Assembly (NCBI GenBank): GCA_964449455.1
Contig: CAYUYV010000017.1
Coordinates: forward strand, 1-48,362
Length of the DNA stretch: 48,362 bases
Direction of reading: 5' to 3'
From: CAYUYV01 sp964449455
GTDB lineage: Bacteria; Pseudomonadota; Alphaproteobacteria; JAJFIK01
Positions 1-8,049 of the stretch are shown here, in pieces. The notes beneath the pieces were generated by a model, which was not told the DNA's origin, searched no databases, and was given only the letters and a program-made list of their open reading frames with translations. The translations under genes were made by a program, and so were the position numbers. Within the stretch, counting starts at the first letter, position 1. Every line of letters begins with the position of its first letter.

Positions 1-73
1 TCCCGGCACGTCCGCCTGCGGACTTCTGATCCGAAAACGACACGAGAAACACCATCTTGCTCGTGTGGCTCTT

Positions 74-126
74 GGGTCAGGCATTTGCTACGGAGCCCGC
101 CGATCATTCGGGCGAATTCCTGACCC
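74..126. repeat. Nested inverted repeat near the window edge
   Basis: GGGTCAGG (74-81) is complementary to CCTGACCC (119-126), and the region between holds a second small stem, GCCCG/CGGGC, with a 9-base loop. There is no T-run on either side, so it is not a typical intrinsic terminator. It lies just beyond the 3' end of the GDYXXLXY gene. It may be an RNA 3' structure of that operon or belong to a gene outside the window. Confidence 0.35.
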
Positions 127-152
127 GCGACACTAGGCGATTTGCCACAAGG

Positions 153-749
153 CTACCAGAGCGTTTGGTCGTAGCGACGCTCACCATCAAGCACGAGCCC
201 TTTGATCAGAGCACGCCCTGAGGGGGGCACGGAGAGGATGAGGCGCAAGGCCTGCTCGTCGTCGGGATCGGCAAAGCGGACGCGCTCTTCGAGGGCCAGA
301 GCGGTTTCAGGCGCGGCAAAATAGGCCGAAATGCCGTAATCGACGGATATGCGGTAAGGGACACCGTCCTGGTTCACACCATCGGCGCAATAGCGGCCCC
401 GCACCCGGCCCCACAACACGACCCGGCGATCGGTGAAGGATCCCTCTGGCATGGACCGCGCAAGCCCCACGGGCTCCCAGTCATCCGTGCCCTGCTCATC
501 CTCAAGGGTCACGAAAACGGGCTCGCCGTGATCGATACACCCTGTCAGGAGCCTTGAGGCATCGAAACGGGAGAAGGGATAGTCCAGCCTTACGTAATTG
601 CCGCGGAACAGGGAGCGCGGATCGACGGGCTGGGTGCGCACGACGATCTCCTGTCCGCGGGTCAGGTCCCAGGCATAACCGGCGATCATGGCACCCAGAA
701 GCATGAACTGGGCCAGGGCGAGCGCAATGATGCGAATGGTCCGTATCAT
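153..749 (-). CDS. GDYXXLXY domain membrane-anchored protein
   Basis: A 198-residue protein with one N-terminal hydrophobic segment (about residues 5-27), so probably anchored in the inner membrane with the rest in the periplasm. Residues 50-57 read GNYVRLDY, the signature of the GDYXXLXY family (often annotated as a membrane-anchored protein of unknown function). It begins 2 bases after the stop of the DUF2157 membrane gene and is surely cotranscribed with it; the two families are commonly found as neighbours. A role in the envelope is inferred only from this pairing. No enzymatic motif is visible. Confidence 0.85.
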   Translation of the reverse strand: MIRTIRIIALALAQFMLLGAMIAGYAWDLTRGQEIVVRTQPVDPRSLFRGNYVRLDYPFSRFDASRLLTGCIDHGEPVFVTLEDEQGTDDWEPVGLARSMPEGSFTDRRVVLWGRVRGRYCADGVNQDGVPYRISVDYGISAYFAAPETALALEERVRFADPDDEQALRLILSVPPSGRALIKGLVLDGERRYDQTLW

Positions 750-751
750 GA

Positions 752-2023
752 TCAGGCCTCCCCTTCGCCTGGGGCCGCGTCATCGCTTGCGGGACCCAGC
801 CAGCGCTTGGAGATCGCGGAAACCGCCACGCTGAGCGCCACGAAAATCGCCCCGCCAGCCCCGAACAAAAGGGCCGTTTCGATGAGCGAACCGAAGGTGC
901 GGAAATAGGTGACGAGAAGCCCGGCCGTGAAAGTGAGCACACTGAAATTGATCATCACGGGCCAGCGCCGGAAAACACCGAAGGCAAGGGCCAGAACCAC
1001 ACCGAGCCAGAACACACCCACATGGAGCAGAGGCACGAGCGTGAGGGCCGTTGTGCCATGGACCAGGGCAAGGCCTCCCAGCCCCGCGGCTTCAGGCGTC
1101 GAAAGGCGGCCGCGGGCAGCGCCGAGGGCCGCAAGCACGGCCGCGAGACCGCCCAACAACACAAGGGGCAGCGGCGCAAAACCGAAGTCCTTATAGCCCC
1201 CAAGCCAGGCCAGATATTCAGCACAGGACAAGCCCAAAAAGGCAGCGGCCGCATAGACGGCAACAATCCGGCCAAGCCGTCCTGCACTCGCCAAAGCCCC
1301 GGCCAGGATGACGAGCGCAAGAAGGCCATAGGCGCCAAGGTCGAAGGGCATGCCGATACTGTCTTCAAGGCCAGGCGATGAGCGCCCGATCCAGAAAAAG
1401 GCGGCAAGCACCGAAAGATGGGCACCAGTCCACCAGTTGAGGCGCACGGCCAGAGCCGCGACGAGCGCCCAATAGGGCAGATAAGCCCAATGAACCGCGT
1501 TGCCCGGACTGTCCGAGGCCGCCACAAAAGTCCACAACGCGCCGAGAACCAATGCCGCCCCAAGGGCTGTGCGCGACGGCACGAGCGCTGACGCGGCCAG
1601 GGCACCAATCCCCCACAGCATGATCCCGCCGGGAAAATCCGCGTTGAAGTGATAGGTTTGGCCAATCAGCATGATGGCCGCGCCAAACAGCCCCACAGCC
1701 AGAAACACCGCGGCCTGCGCCAGCCGCTCCATGCCTTTCGCAAACAGGGTCGCGCTCAGGGCGTGGGCGCCGGCCAACGCAACGCCAATAATGCCGAGCC
1801 GCGCGAGCTTCGGCATGTCCTCCCAATTCGCGGCCACGAAGGTCACCGCCGCAGCGGCCATCAAAACCGCGCCCAGAAGGCCCAGCCAGTCGGACAGGGG
1901 ACGGCCGGTATCCCGGTGCAGATCCGCCAGGATGGCCGTTTTCTGATCGGCTGTGAGATAGCCAGCAGCTTCCCAGCGCTCCAGATCCGCCGTGACCTGT
2001 GATTTATAAAGCGGCGGCCGCAT
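752..2023 (-). CDS. DUF2157 domain polytopic membrane protein
   Basis: A 423-residue protein. The first 45 or so residues are soluble and resemble the DUF2157 N-terminal segment (a short helical region ending in an Asp-Trp-Leu-Gly motif). The remainder is a run of about a dozen hydrophobic segments rich in Ala, Leu and Gly. The ATG start is supported by AAGGAG 8 bases upstream. It is the first gene of a two-gene operon with the GDYXXLXY protein. The function of DUF2157 proteins is unknown; the fold suggests an integral inner-membrane protein, and no transporter signature was recognised. Confidence 0.85.
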   Translation of the reverse strand: MRPPLYKSQVTADLERWEAAGYLTADQKTAILADLHRDTGRPLSDWLGLLGAVLMAAAAVTFVAANWEDMPKLARLGIIGVALAGAHALSATLFAKGMERLAQAAVFLAVGLFGAAIMLIGQTYHFNADFPGGIMLWGIGALAASALVPSRTALGAALVLGALWTFVAASDSPGNAVHWAYLPYWALVAALAVRLNWWTGAHLSVLAAFFWIGRSSPGLEDSIGMPFDLGAYGLLALVILAGALASAGRLGRIVAVYAAAAFLGLSCAEYLAWLGGYKDFGFAPLPLVLLGGLAAVLAALGAARGRLSTPEAAGLGGLALVHGTTALTLVPLLHVGVFWLGVVLALAFGVFRRWPVMINFSVLTFTAGLLVTYFRTFGSLIETALLFGAGGAIFVALSVAVSAISKRWLGPASDDAAPGEGEA

Positions 2024-2147
2024 GGGCCCGGCTCCTTTCCCGTCGCGCTGCTGGAACGACCGTCCTTGTGGGTCGCGCAGCGCCTAAAACCGAGACAATT
2101 GAGACTGCGGCAAGCCATAGCACCGCTCCCGTTCAAAGCCCATGCCC

Positions 2148-2177
2148 TTGACCATAACGGGCATTGCGCCGTTTATG
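2148..2177 (+). promoter_or_regulatory. Likely sigma-70 promoter of metZ
   Basis: TTGACC (2148-2153, 5 of 6 match to the -35 consensus) is followed after 18 bases by TTTATG (2172-2177), a weak -10. The predicted transcription start falls near 2184, exactly where the riboswitch P1 stem begins. That coincidence supports the assignment. Confidence 0.5.
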
Positions 2178-2182
2178 GGGAG

Positions 2183-2284
2183 TGTGGGGCGATTTGTGCC
2201 GGCCGGCTTGCGGCCCCGCATGGCGCGGGCCCGTCCCTGACGGGCAAAACCGTTCGCCGTTTTGACCGCTAAAAGGCCGGGGCC
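2183..2284 (+). promoter_or_regulatory. SAM-II riboswitch upstream of metZ
   Basis: P1 is UGUGGGGC (2183-2190) paired with GCCCCGCA (2213-2220), with one G-U pair. The P1 loop holds the characteristic GAUUUG (2191-2196), then CCGGCC (2199-2204), then GGCUUGC. CCGGCC can form the P2 pseudoknot with GGCCGG (2275-2280), which is preceded by GCUAAAA (2268-2274). These are the core elements of SAM-II, which in Alphaproteobacteria controls methionine genes such as metZ. Binding of S-adenosylmethionine is expected to hide the purine-rich 3' end and shut off metZ translation. Between P1 and the P2 3' strand there are 54 bases carrying two extra hairpins (GCCCGTC/GACGGGC at 2229-2245; CAAAAC/GTTTTG at 2245-2264). 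Confidence 0.85.
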
Positions 2285-2364
2285 AGGATCCTTTGACGGC
2301 CATCCGACCCGCCCCCAGCCCGCGCGTGTCCCATGGCCCATATGTCATTCAAGGGAACCGACCG

Positions 2365-3627
2365 TTGTCCGATCACGCCTCCTCCCCTTTCGCCCCCGGA
2401 TCTTCCGCCACACAGTCTGTACATCAAGGCACCGCCCACACGGCATCATCCGGTCCCAAGCCGGCGACCCGCCTCCTGCGCTGCGGTCCTTCCCGTTCGC
2501 CATTTGGCGAAACGGCCGAAGCCCTCTATCTCACCTCGGGCTTTGTGTATGAGAGCGCGGAAGAGGCCTCGGCCCGCTTCGCCGGCGAGGCGGACGGCTA
2601 TATGTATTCGCGCTACGACAATCCCACCGTGGATATGTTTGAGCAGCGCATCGCACTGCTGGAGGGGGCTGAAAAGGGCTCTGCAACGGCGAGCGGCATG
2701 GCCGCCATGACGGCGAGCCTGCTGTGCCACCTCCGGATGGGGGACCATGTGGTGGCGGCCCGCGCCCTTTTCGGCTCCTGCCGGGTGGTCATCGAACAGC
2801 TTCTGCCGCGTTTTGGCATCACCCATACCCTGGTGGACGGAACCGATCTTGATGCCTGGCGCGCGGCCGTGCGGCCGGAAACGCGGGTATTTTTCCTCGA
2901 AACGCCCTCCAACCCTACCCTGGAGATCATCGATCTCGCCGCTGTGGCCGAGATTGCCCATGCCGCAGGGTCCAGGCTGATTGTCGATAATGTCTTTGCC
3001 ACGCCGATCCTGCAGCGGCCCATGACCTTCGGTGCCGATATCGTCTTTTACTCAGCCACCAAACATATTGATGGGCAGGGTCGCTGCCTTGGCGGTGTTG
3101 TGTTGTCGTCTGAGGATTTCTACCAGGAACATCTGCAGCCCTTTTTGCGCAATACGGGCCCATCCATGAGCCCATTCAATGCTTGGGTTTTGGCCAAGGG
3201 CCTTGAAACCTTATCCTTGCGTGTGGAACGCCAATGCGAACATGCCGCCCGGGTTGCCGATGGTCTTGAAGCGCTTCCCGGTGTCACGCGTGTGCTCTAT
3301 CCGGGACGGGCGGACCATCCTCAGCATGCCCTGGCCGCGCGGCAGATGCGCGCGGGAGGGACTTTGGTGGCCTTCGAGGTGGACGGCGGGACCGAAGCGG
3401 CCTTCCGCATGGTCAACCGCCTGCAGATCATTGATATCTCAAATAATCTTGGAGACACGAAAAGCCTCGTCACTCACCCGGCAACGACGACGCACCGCAA
3501 ACTGAGCCAGAGTGACCGGGATGCCCTCGGCATTTTTGATGGCGTTCTACGCCTTTCGGTTGGGCTTGAAGACCCTCAGGATCTGATCGACGATCTGGCG
3601 CAGGCCTTACACGCCAGCCGGTCTTGA
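2365..3627 (+). CDS. metZ: O-succinylhomoserine sulfhydrylase
   Basis: Makes homocysteine from O-succinylhomoserine and sulfide with pyridoxal phosphate (PLP), in methionine synthesis. A cytoplasmic 420-residue member of the Cys/Met metabolism PLP family. Visible motifs: YSRYDNPT (residues 81-88), the PLP-ring Asp in VDNVFATP (Asp208) and the Schiff-base Lys in YSATKHIDG (Lys233). The alignable part starts at PATRLLRCG. There is no ATG upstream of it. I chose TTG at 2365 because AAGGGA lies 8 bases before it; TTG at 2293 (closer to the riboswitch) and GTG at 2326 are alternatives that would add 24 or 13 residues. It lies under a SAM-II riboswitch and is followed by apaG, an arrangement frequent in Alphaproteobacteria. 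Confidence 0.93.
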   Translation: MSDHASSPFAPGSSATQSVHQGTAHTASSGPKPATRLLRCGPSRSPFGETAEALYLTSGFVYESAEEASARFAGEADGYMYSRYDNPTVDMFEQRIALLEGAEKGSATASGMAAMTASLLCHLRMGDHVVAARALFGSCRVVIEQLLPRFGITHTLVDGTDLDAWRAAVRPETRVFFLETPSNPTLEIIDLAAVAEIAHAAGSRLIVDNVFATPILQRPMTFGADIVFYSATKHIDGQGRCLGGVVLSSEDFYQEHLQPFLRNTGPSMSPFNAWVLAKGLETLSLRVERQCEHAARVADGLEALPGVTRVLYPGRADHPQHALAARQMRAGGTLVAFEVDGGTEAAFRMVNRLQIIDISNNLGDTKSLVTHPATTTHRKLSQSDRDALGIFDGVLRLSVGLEDPQDLIDDLAQALHASRS

Positions 3628-3658
3628 TGCCATCCGTTCCAGGACCAAATAGAGATGC

Positions 3659-3685
3659 CGGGGACCGGTTTTCACACCGGCCCCG
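3659..3685 (+). repeat. Stem-loop between metZ and apaG
   Basis: CGGGG-A-CCGGT (3659-3669) pairs with ACCGG-CCCCG (3676-3685), leaving a single bulged A and a 6-base loop. No T-run follows, so it is more likely an mRNA-processing or stability element than a full terminator. Confidence 0.4.
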
Positions 3686-3706
3686 CAAAAATCAATCTGG
3701 GATCAA

Positions 3707-4117
3707 ATGATGCACCATCCCGGCCAATATACGGCTCTCACACGGGACATCCGCGTCGATGTGGAACCCACCTTTTTGCCCGATCGGTCCACCCCGGATC
3801 GGCAGCATTATTTGTGGGCCTATCGCGTGCGGATTGAAAATCTGGGTGCCGAAACCGTTCAGCTTCGCACCCGCCATTGGCGTATCACCGATGCCAATGG
3901 ACTAACCCAGGACGTTCAGGGTCCCGGTGTCGTGGGTGAGGAGCCCGTGATCGCGCCGGGCCAGGCCTTTGAATATGTCAGTGCCGCCCCTTTGGCGACG
4001 CCGTCAGGCATCATGCGTGGCAGCTATGGCATGGAAACGGCCGCGGGAGAGAGTTTCGACGCCCAGATCCCGGCCTTTTCGCTGGACAGTCCACACGAAC
4101 GACGACGCCCCAACTGA
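3707..4117 (+). CDS. apaG: ApaG family protein
   Basis: A 136-residue single-domain protein matching ApaG in length and sequence: an N-terminal strand with VDVEPTFLPDRS, then a YRVRIENLG strand, the core RHWRITDANG, the glycine-rich GPGVVGEEPVI and the C-terminal MRGSYGMETAAGE segment. ApaG has a fibronectin-type-III-like beta-sandwich fold. It has been linked to Co2+/Mg2+ homeostasis in enterobacteria, but its biochemical role is unsettled. Two consecutive ATG codons (3707 and 3710) could start it. It sits 79 bases after metZ and before a terminator-like hairpin, so metZ-apaG is probably one unit. Confidence 0.92.
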   Translation: MMHHPGQYTALTRDIRVDVEPTFLPDRSTPDRQHYLWAYRVRIENLGAETVQLRTRHWRITDANGLTQDVQGPGVVGEEPVIAPGQAFEYVSAAPLATPSGIMRGSYGMETAAGESFDAQIPAFSLDSPHERRRPN

Positions 4118-4121
4118 CCTC

Positions 4122-4146
4122 GCGCAATTGGGCCCTTTGCGCTTTT
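4122..4146 (+). terminator. Probable intrinsic terminator after apaG
   Basis: GCGCAA (4122-4127) pairs with TTGCGC (4137-4142) and is followed at once by TTTT (4143-4146). It begins 4 bases after the apaG stop codon. The stem is short (6 bp). Confidence 0.5.
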
Positions 4147-4333
4147 CCATAGATTTAAGCGCTTGCGGTCTGGGCAATCGCCGAGACCGTTCCCATATGG
4201 AGCTTTTGAGGAAACCAATCAGCCCCCATGGGACCCGCGACCTTCGGTCCTCATGCGGAAGGAAGCGGCAGTGCAGTGCTGCTCTTGCGTTCCCCACCAT
4301 AGGATGATCCGCTTAGAGATGATAAGCGTATGG

Positions 4334-4364
4334 GTCATTCGTGAAAGCCATTGGGGCGAATGAC
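4334..4364. promoter_or_regulatory. Inverted repeat upstream of folE
   Basis: GTCATTCG (4334-4341) and CGAATGAC (4357-4364) are perfect 8-bp inverted repeats separated by 15 bases, ending about 30 bases before the folE start. This is the usual place for an operator or a leader hairpin. No known regulator site is recognised. Confidence 0.35.
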
Positions 4365-4395
4365 AAGATAAAAAGACGAAAAAATGGAGATGATG

Positions 4396-5055
4396 ATGGC
4401 AATTGATCTTGCTCTTGAGACCCCCCAGACCGTTTCCCGTGCGGACAACGAGTCCGAGGCAGACCTTCCACGCCCGTCCCGCGAAGAGGCGGAAGGCGCG
4501 GTTCGGACCCTGCTGCAGTGGGCCGGAGATGATCCGAACCGGGAAGGCCTTCAGGACACGCCGGCCCGGGTGGCCCGCGCCTTTGAGGACTGGTTCCGGG
4601 GATATGCGGAAGACCCTGAGGATTTCCTGAAACGCACCTTCGAGGAAGTCGAAGGCTATGACGAGATGGTGACGCTCAAGGACATTCGTTTTGAGTCCCA
4701 TTGCGAGCACCACTTGGCGCCCATTATCGGCAAGGCCCATGTTGCGTATCTGCCGCGCAACAAAGTCGTCGGTATTTCAAAGCTCGCCCGTGTGGTCGAG
4801 ACCTATGCCCGCCGGCTCCAGGTGCAGGAAAAACTCACGGCGCAGATCGCGAACTGCATCCAGAATGTGCTGGAACCCGACGGGGTGGCGGTCGTCCTTG
4901 AAGGCGCCCACCAGTGCATGACCACCCGCGGCGTCCACAAACCCGGCGTCACCATGGTGACGAGCACGATGCTGGGCGAATTCCGCAAAAATCCCCTCAC
5001 GCGCCGGGAATTCCTGACCCTGATCGGCAATCCCTCCTCCAGCTTTGACGGGTGA
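4396..5055 (+). CDS. folE: GTP cyclohydrolase I
   Basis: Converts GTP to 7,8-dihydroneopterin triphosphate, the first step of folate synthesis, in the cytoplasm. The protein has the zinc ligands Cys103 and His106 in SHCEHHLAP and Cys174 in GAHQCMTTRG, so it is the zinc-dependent FolE type. The end LTLIGNPSSSF is also typical. The start is ambiguous: ATG codons lie in frame at 4384, 4390, 4393 and 4396. I prefer 4396 (219 residues) because GGAG at 4386-4389 is then a ribosome-binding site 6 bases upstream. The flanking genes are unrelated in function. Confidence 0.94.
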   Translation: MAIDLALETPQTVSRADNESEADLPRPSREEAEGAVRTLLQWAGDDPNREGLQDTPARVARAFEDWFRGYAEDPEDFLKRTFEEVEGYDEMVTLKDIRFESHCEHHLAPIIGKAHVAYLPRNKVVGISKLARVVETYARRLQVQEKLTAQIANCIQNVLEPDGVAVVLEGAHQCMTTRGVHKPGVTMVTSTMLGEFRKNPLTRREFLTLIGNPSSSFDG

Positions 5056-5143
5056 GGGCGCGGGGGCGGCGCAACGCAGGTGATTGACGGGGCTTTCAGC
5101 GGCGCCTAAGCCACGGCGAGTTGTGCCTGTGAGGATCTCCGCC

Positions 5144-6589
5144 GTGGACCAAACCCGTCCTATCCTGCTTGTGGTGGGCATTCTGCTCACCATTCTCGGG
5201 ATCGCCATGTTGTTCCCGACACTTGTGGATCTGCAGTCTGCCCATTCCGACTGGCAGGTCTTTCTGGTGTCATCGGGCGTCACTCTGTTTGTCGGCGTCG
5301 GCCTGTGGATCACCAATGCCGCACCCGTTGAGTCCCTGACGTTGCGCCAGGCCTTTCTGCTCACGACGATTGCATGGGTCGCGGTGGTGATGTTTGCGGC
5401 CGTGCCGCTCTATCTGTGCGGCCTTGAGCTTTCGGTGACCGATGCGGTGTTCGAGGCCATGTCCGGCCTGACCACGACCGGGTCCACGGTGATTGTCGGC
5501 CTTGATGACGCACCACCGGGCATTCTGCTGTGGCGGGCCATCCTCCAATGGCTGGGCGGGGTCGGGATCATTGTGATGGCGATTGCCGTGCTGCCCATGC
5601 TGCAGGTCGGCGGTATGCAGCTCTTTCACCTGGAGTCCTCGGACCGGTCAGACAAGATACTGCCCCGGGCGACGCATTTCGTGGCCTCAATCGCGGCCGT
5701 CTACGGACTGCTCACCCTGGCTTGCGCCACGGGTTATTCCATTTGCGGCATGGGCAATCTGGACGCCGTGGCCCATGCCATGACCACGGTGGCGACGGGT
5801 GGCTATTCCACGAAGGACGGGTCCTTCGGGCATTTCCAAAATCCGTCGGCCGATTATGTCGCCGTCGTGTTCATGATCGCTGGTGGCCTGCCCTTTACAC
5901 TTTATTTGGTTGCCCTGCGCGGCTCCTTCAGGCCGATTTGGAAGGATCCCCAGGTGCGGTTGTTCGCGGCCCTGCTGGTGCTGCTGATCTCAGCCATGAC
6001 CCTTTACCAGGTCATCAAGGAGCTCAACACGCCCTCGGATGCGGTGCGCTATGCGGCCTTCAATGTGGTCTCGGTCATGACCGGTACGGGTTATGCGACC
6101 ACGGATTATGGAGCCTGGGGCGCCTATGCGGTCACGGTGTTCTTCTTCACCATGTTTATTGGCGGATGCGCCGGGTCAACGTCCTGCGGCGTCAAGATTT
6201 TCCGTGTCCATGTGCTGTGGGCGGCCGCGGAAGCCGAAGTGCGCCGCCTCACCCTTCCCCATGGGGTGTTCACACCGCGCTATGGCGGGCGGCCCCTGGG
6301 CGAGGATGTGATCTCCTCGGTGACGAGTTTCCTTTTTTTGTTCCTGATCCTCTTTGCGGCCCTGTCCTTTGCCCTGGCGCTGATGGGCCTTGATCCGCTC
6401 ACGGCGATTTCGGCTTCCGCCACGGCGCTGGCCAATGTGGGTCCGGGCCTTGGCGACGTGGTCGGACCATCGGGGTCCTTTGCAAGCCTGCCGGACCTCG
6501 CCAAATGGCTTCTCTCCCTCGGCATGCTGCTCGGACGGCTCGAACTCTTTACGGTGCTTGTGATGTTCACACCGCGCTTTTGGCGGTGA
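5144..6589 (+). CDS. trkH: TrkH family potassium uptake protein
   Basis: The potassium-translocating membrane subunit of the Trk system, which works with the cytoplasmic NAD-binding regulator TrkA (not in this window). The hydrophobic protein shows the repeated M1-P-M2 pattern with selectivity-filter segments: SGLTTTGST, TTVATGGYSTKDGS, VMTGTGYATTDYG and ANVGPGLG. It ends in FTPRFWR, as TrkH proteins do. GTG at 5144 is preferred (481 residues, the usual length) because GAGGA lies 8 bases upstream; an upstream TTG at 5084 would add 20 residues without membrane character. It ends 28 bases before an assembly gap. Confidence 0.92.
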   Translation: MDQTRPILLVVGILLTILGIAMLFPTLVDLQSAHSDWQVFLVSSGVTLFVGVGLWITNAAPVESLTLRQAFLLTTIAWVAVVMFAAVPLYLCGLELSVTDAVFEAMSGLTTTGSTVIVGLDDAPPGILLWRAILQWLGGVGIIVMAIAVLPMLQVGGMQLFHLESSDRSDKILPRATHFVASIAAVYGLLTLACATGYSICGMGNLDAVAHAMTTVATGGYSTKDGSFGHFQNPSADYVAVVFMIAGGLPFTLYLVALRGSFRPIWKDPQVRLFAALLVLLISAMTLYQVIKELNTPSDAVRYAAFNVVSVMTGTGYATTDYGAWGAYAVTVFFFTMFIGGCAGSTSCGVKIFRVHVLWAAAEAEVRRLTLPHGVFTPRYGGRPLGEDVISSVTSFLFLFLILFAALSFALALMGLDPLTAISASATALANVGPGLGDVVGPSGSFASLPDLAKWLLSLGMLLGRLELFTVLVMFTPRFWR

Positions 6590-6617
6590 TCGGGGATCCC
6601 TGCCCTTGCCCTTGCCC

Positions 6618-6717
6618 NNNNNNNNNNNNNNNNNNNNNNNNNNNNNNNNNNNNNNNNNNNNNNNNNNNNNNNNNNNNNNNNNNNNNNNNNNNNNNNNNNN
6701 NNNNNNNNNNNNNNNNN
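6618..6717. other. Assembly gap (100 N) beside a 6-bp repeat
   Basis: Exactly 100 unknown bases. The left edge (6601-6617) is a short tandem of TGCCCT, suggesting the assembly stopped in a simple repeat. The sequences on the two sides do not overlap, so something is truly missing or unresolved here, between trkH and argE. Confidence 0.95.
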
Positions 6718-6842
6718 GGCGCCTTTTGGCCGAGCGCGCAGCCTGCTGGCAAGCCATTTAGGGCCGCCTGTCTTGTCCCGGGATTGCAACGCCACTCCAT
6801 CAGCGTCCATGATTGCGACTTGGCTCAAGCAAGGGAGCGCCC

Positions 6843-8036
6843 ATGGACACCTCGCCGCAAGACCATACGGGCCGGGAGACGGCCCGGGATCTGCTGACGG
6901 ACCTGATCGCCTTCGACACGACCAGTCGACTGTCCAATATGGCCCTGATCGATTTCGTGGCGGCCTATCTGGCGCGGTTCGGTGTGGAGGCAGATATTCT
7001 GCCCAGCGAGGATGGGGCAAAGGCCAATCTTTACGCGACAATCGGCCCGGACGAACCGGGCGGCATCATTCTGTCCGGCCATACGGATGTCGTTCCCGTG
7101 GATGGTCAGGACTGGACCTGCGATCCATTCCGCCTCACCGAACGCGATGGCCTGTTGTTGGGGCGCGGCACAGCGGACATGAAAGGCTTTGTTGCCTGCG
7201 TTCTCGCTGCCGTGCCGGCACTGACATCCGAGCCCCTCAAACGCCCGGTCCACATCGCCCTCTCCTATGACGAGGAGGTGGGATGCCTGGGTGTGCGCCC
7301 CATGATCCGCCATATCGTGGAGAACCGGCCGCGGCCGGCCCTGTGCATTGTCGGCGAGCCCACATCCATGCGCGTGGTCAATGCCCATAAGGGGATTCGT
7401 ACCCTGACGACCCGGATCAGAGGCCGGGAAGCTCATTCCAGCCAGCCGCATCTTGGGGCGAGCGCCATTACGGCAGCCGCGCATCTTATCACCTTCGTCG
7501 ATACGCTCCGTGAGGAGATGAAAGAGCGGGGGGATCCCTCGGGCCGTTTCGCACCGCCCTACACCACCCTTTCAGTGGGACGGATTGATGGGGGCACGGC
7601 TGTTAACATCATTCCGCGCGATTGCAGCTTTGTCTGGGAGTATCGCAGCCTACCGGGCACGGATGCCGATGAAATCCTCAACCGGTTCGAGGCTCATGCG
7701 CAAGGCACGGTGCTGCCGATCCTCCACCGCACGGCGCCGGACGCCGTGATCGAGACCACGGAGATTTCCCACGCCCCCGCGCTCAGCCCCCTTGAGGGGT
7801 CACCGGCCGAAGCCCTGGCCCTGTATCTCGCCGAACAAAACAGCGTGGAGGCCGTGTCCTATGGCACGGAGGCGGGGCTCTTCCAGGCCGAGGACATTCC
7901 GACCGTGGTGTGCGGCCCCGGTGACATCGCCCAGGCCCACAAGCCCGACGAATTCGTCGCTGTCAGCCAGCTCCATGCCTGTTCAAACTTCCTCAGCCGC
8001 CTCGTGAGCCATTGCCGTCTATCGGCGACGGTTTGA
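6843..8036 (+). CDS. argE: Acetylornithine deacetylase (M20 family)
   Basis: Removes the acetyl group from N2-acetylornithine to give ornithine in arginine synthesis. A 397-residue M20 metallohydrolase with the expected metal and catalytic residues: His80 and Asp82 in SGHTDVVP, Asp112 in GRGTADMKG, Glu144 and Glu145 in SYDEEVGC, plus the dimerisation-domain segment HSSQP and the C-terminal histidine in GPGDIAQAHKPDE. ATG at 6843 follows GGGAG by 5 bases. The C-terminal region and length fit ArgE better than succinyl-diaminopimelate desuccinylase (DapE). The linear deacetylation route implies use of argE rather than, or alongside, argJ. Its 3' end faces the lipoprotein gene. Confidence 0.88.
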   Translation: MDTSPQDHTGRETARDLLTDLIAFDTTSRLSNMALIDFVAAYLARFGVEADILPSEDGAKANLYATIGPDEPGGIILSGHTDVVPVDGQDWTCDPFRLTERDGLLLGRGTADMKGFVACVLAAVPALTSEPLKRPVHIALSYDEEVGCLGVRPMIRHIVENRPRPALCIVGEPTSMRVVNAHKGIRTLTTRIRGREAHSSQPHLGASAITAAAHLITFVDTLREEMKERGDPSGRFAPPYTTLSVGRIDGGTAVNIIPRDCSFVWEYRSLPGTDADEILNRFEAHAQGTVLPILHRTAPDAVIETTEISHAPALSPLEGSPAEALALYLAEQNSVEAVSYGTEAGLFQAEDIPTVVCGPGDIAQAHKPDEFVAVSQLHACSNFLSRLVSHCRLSATV

Positions 8037-8049
8037 TCCGCATTTGGCA

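Noticed and set aside
2333..2710. A plus-strand frame starting with ATG near metZ
   Set aside because: It has a good ATG, but its protein is Pro/Arg-rich and it overlaps the strongly conserved metZ frame.
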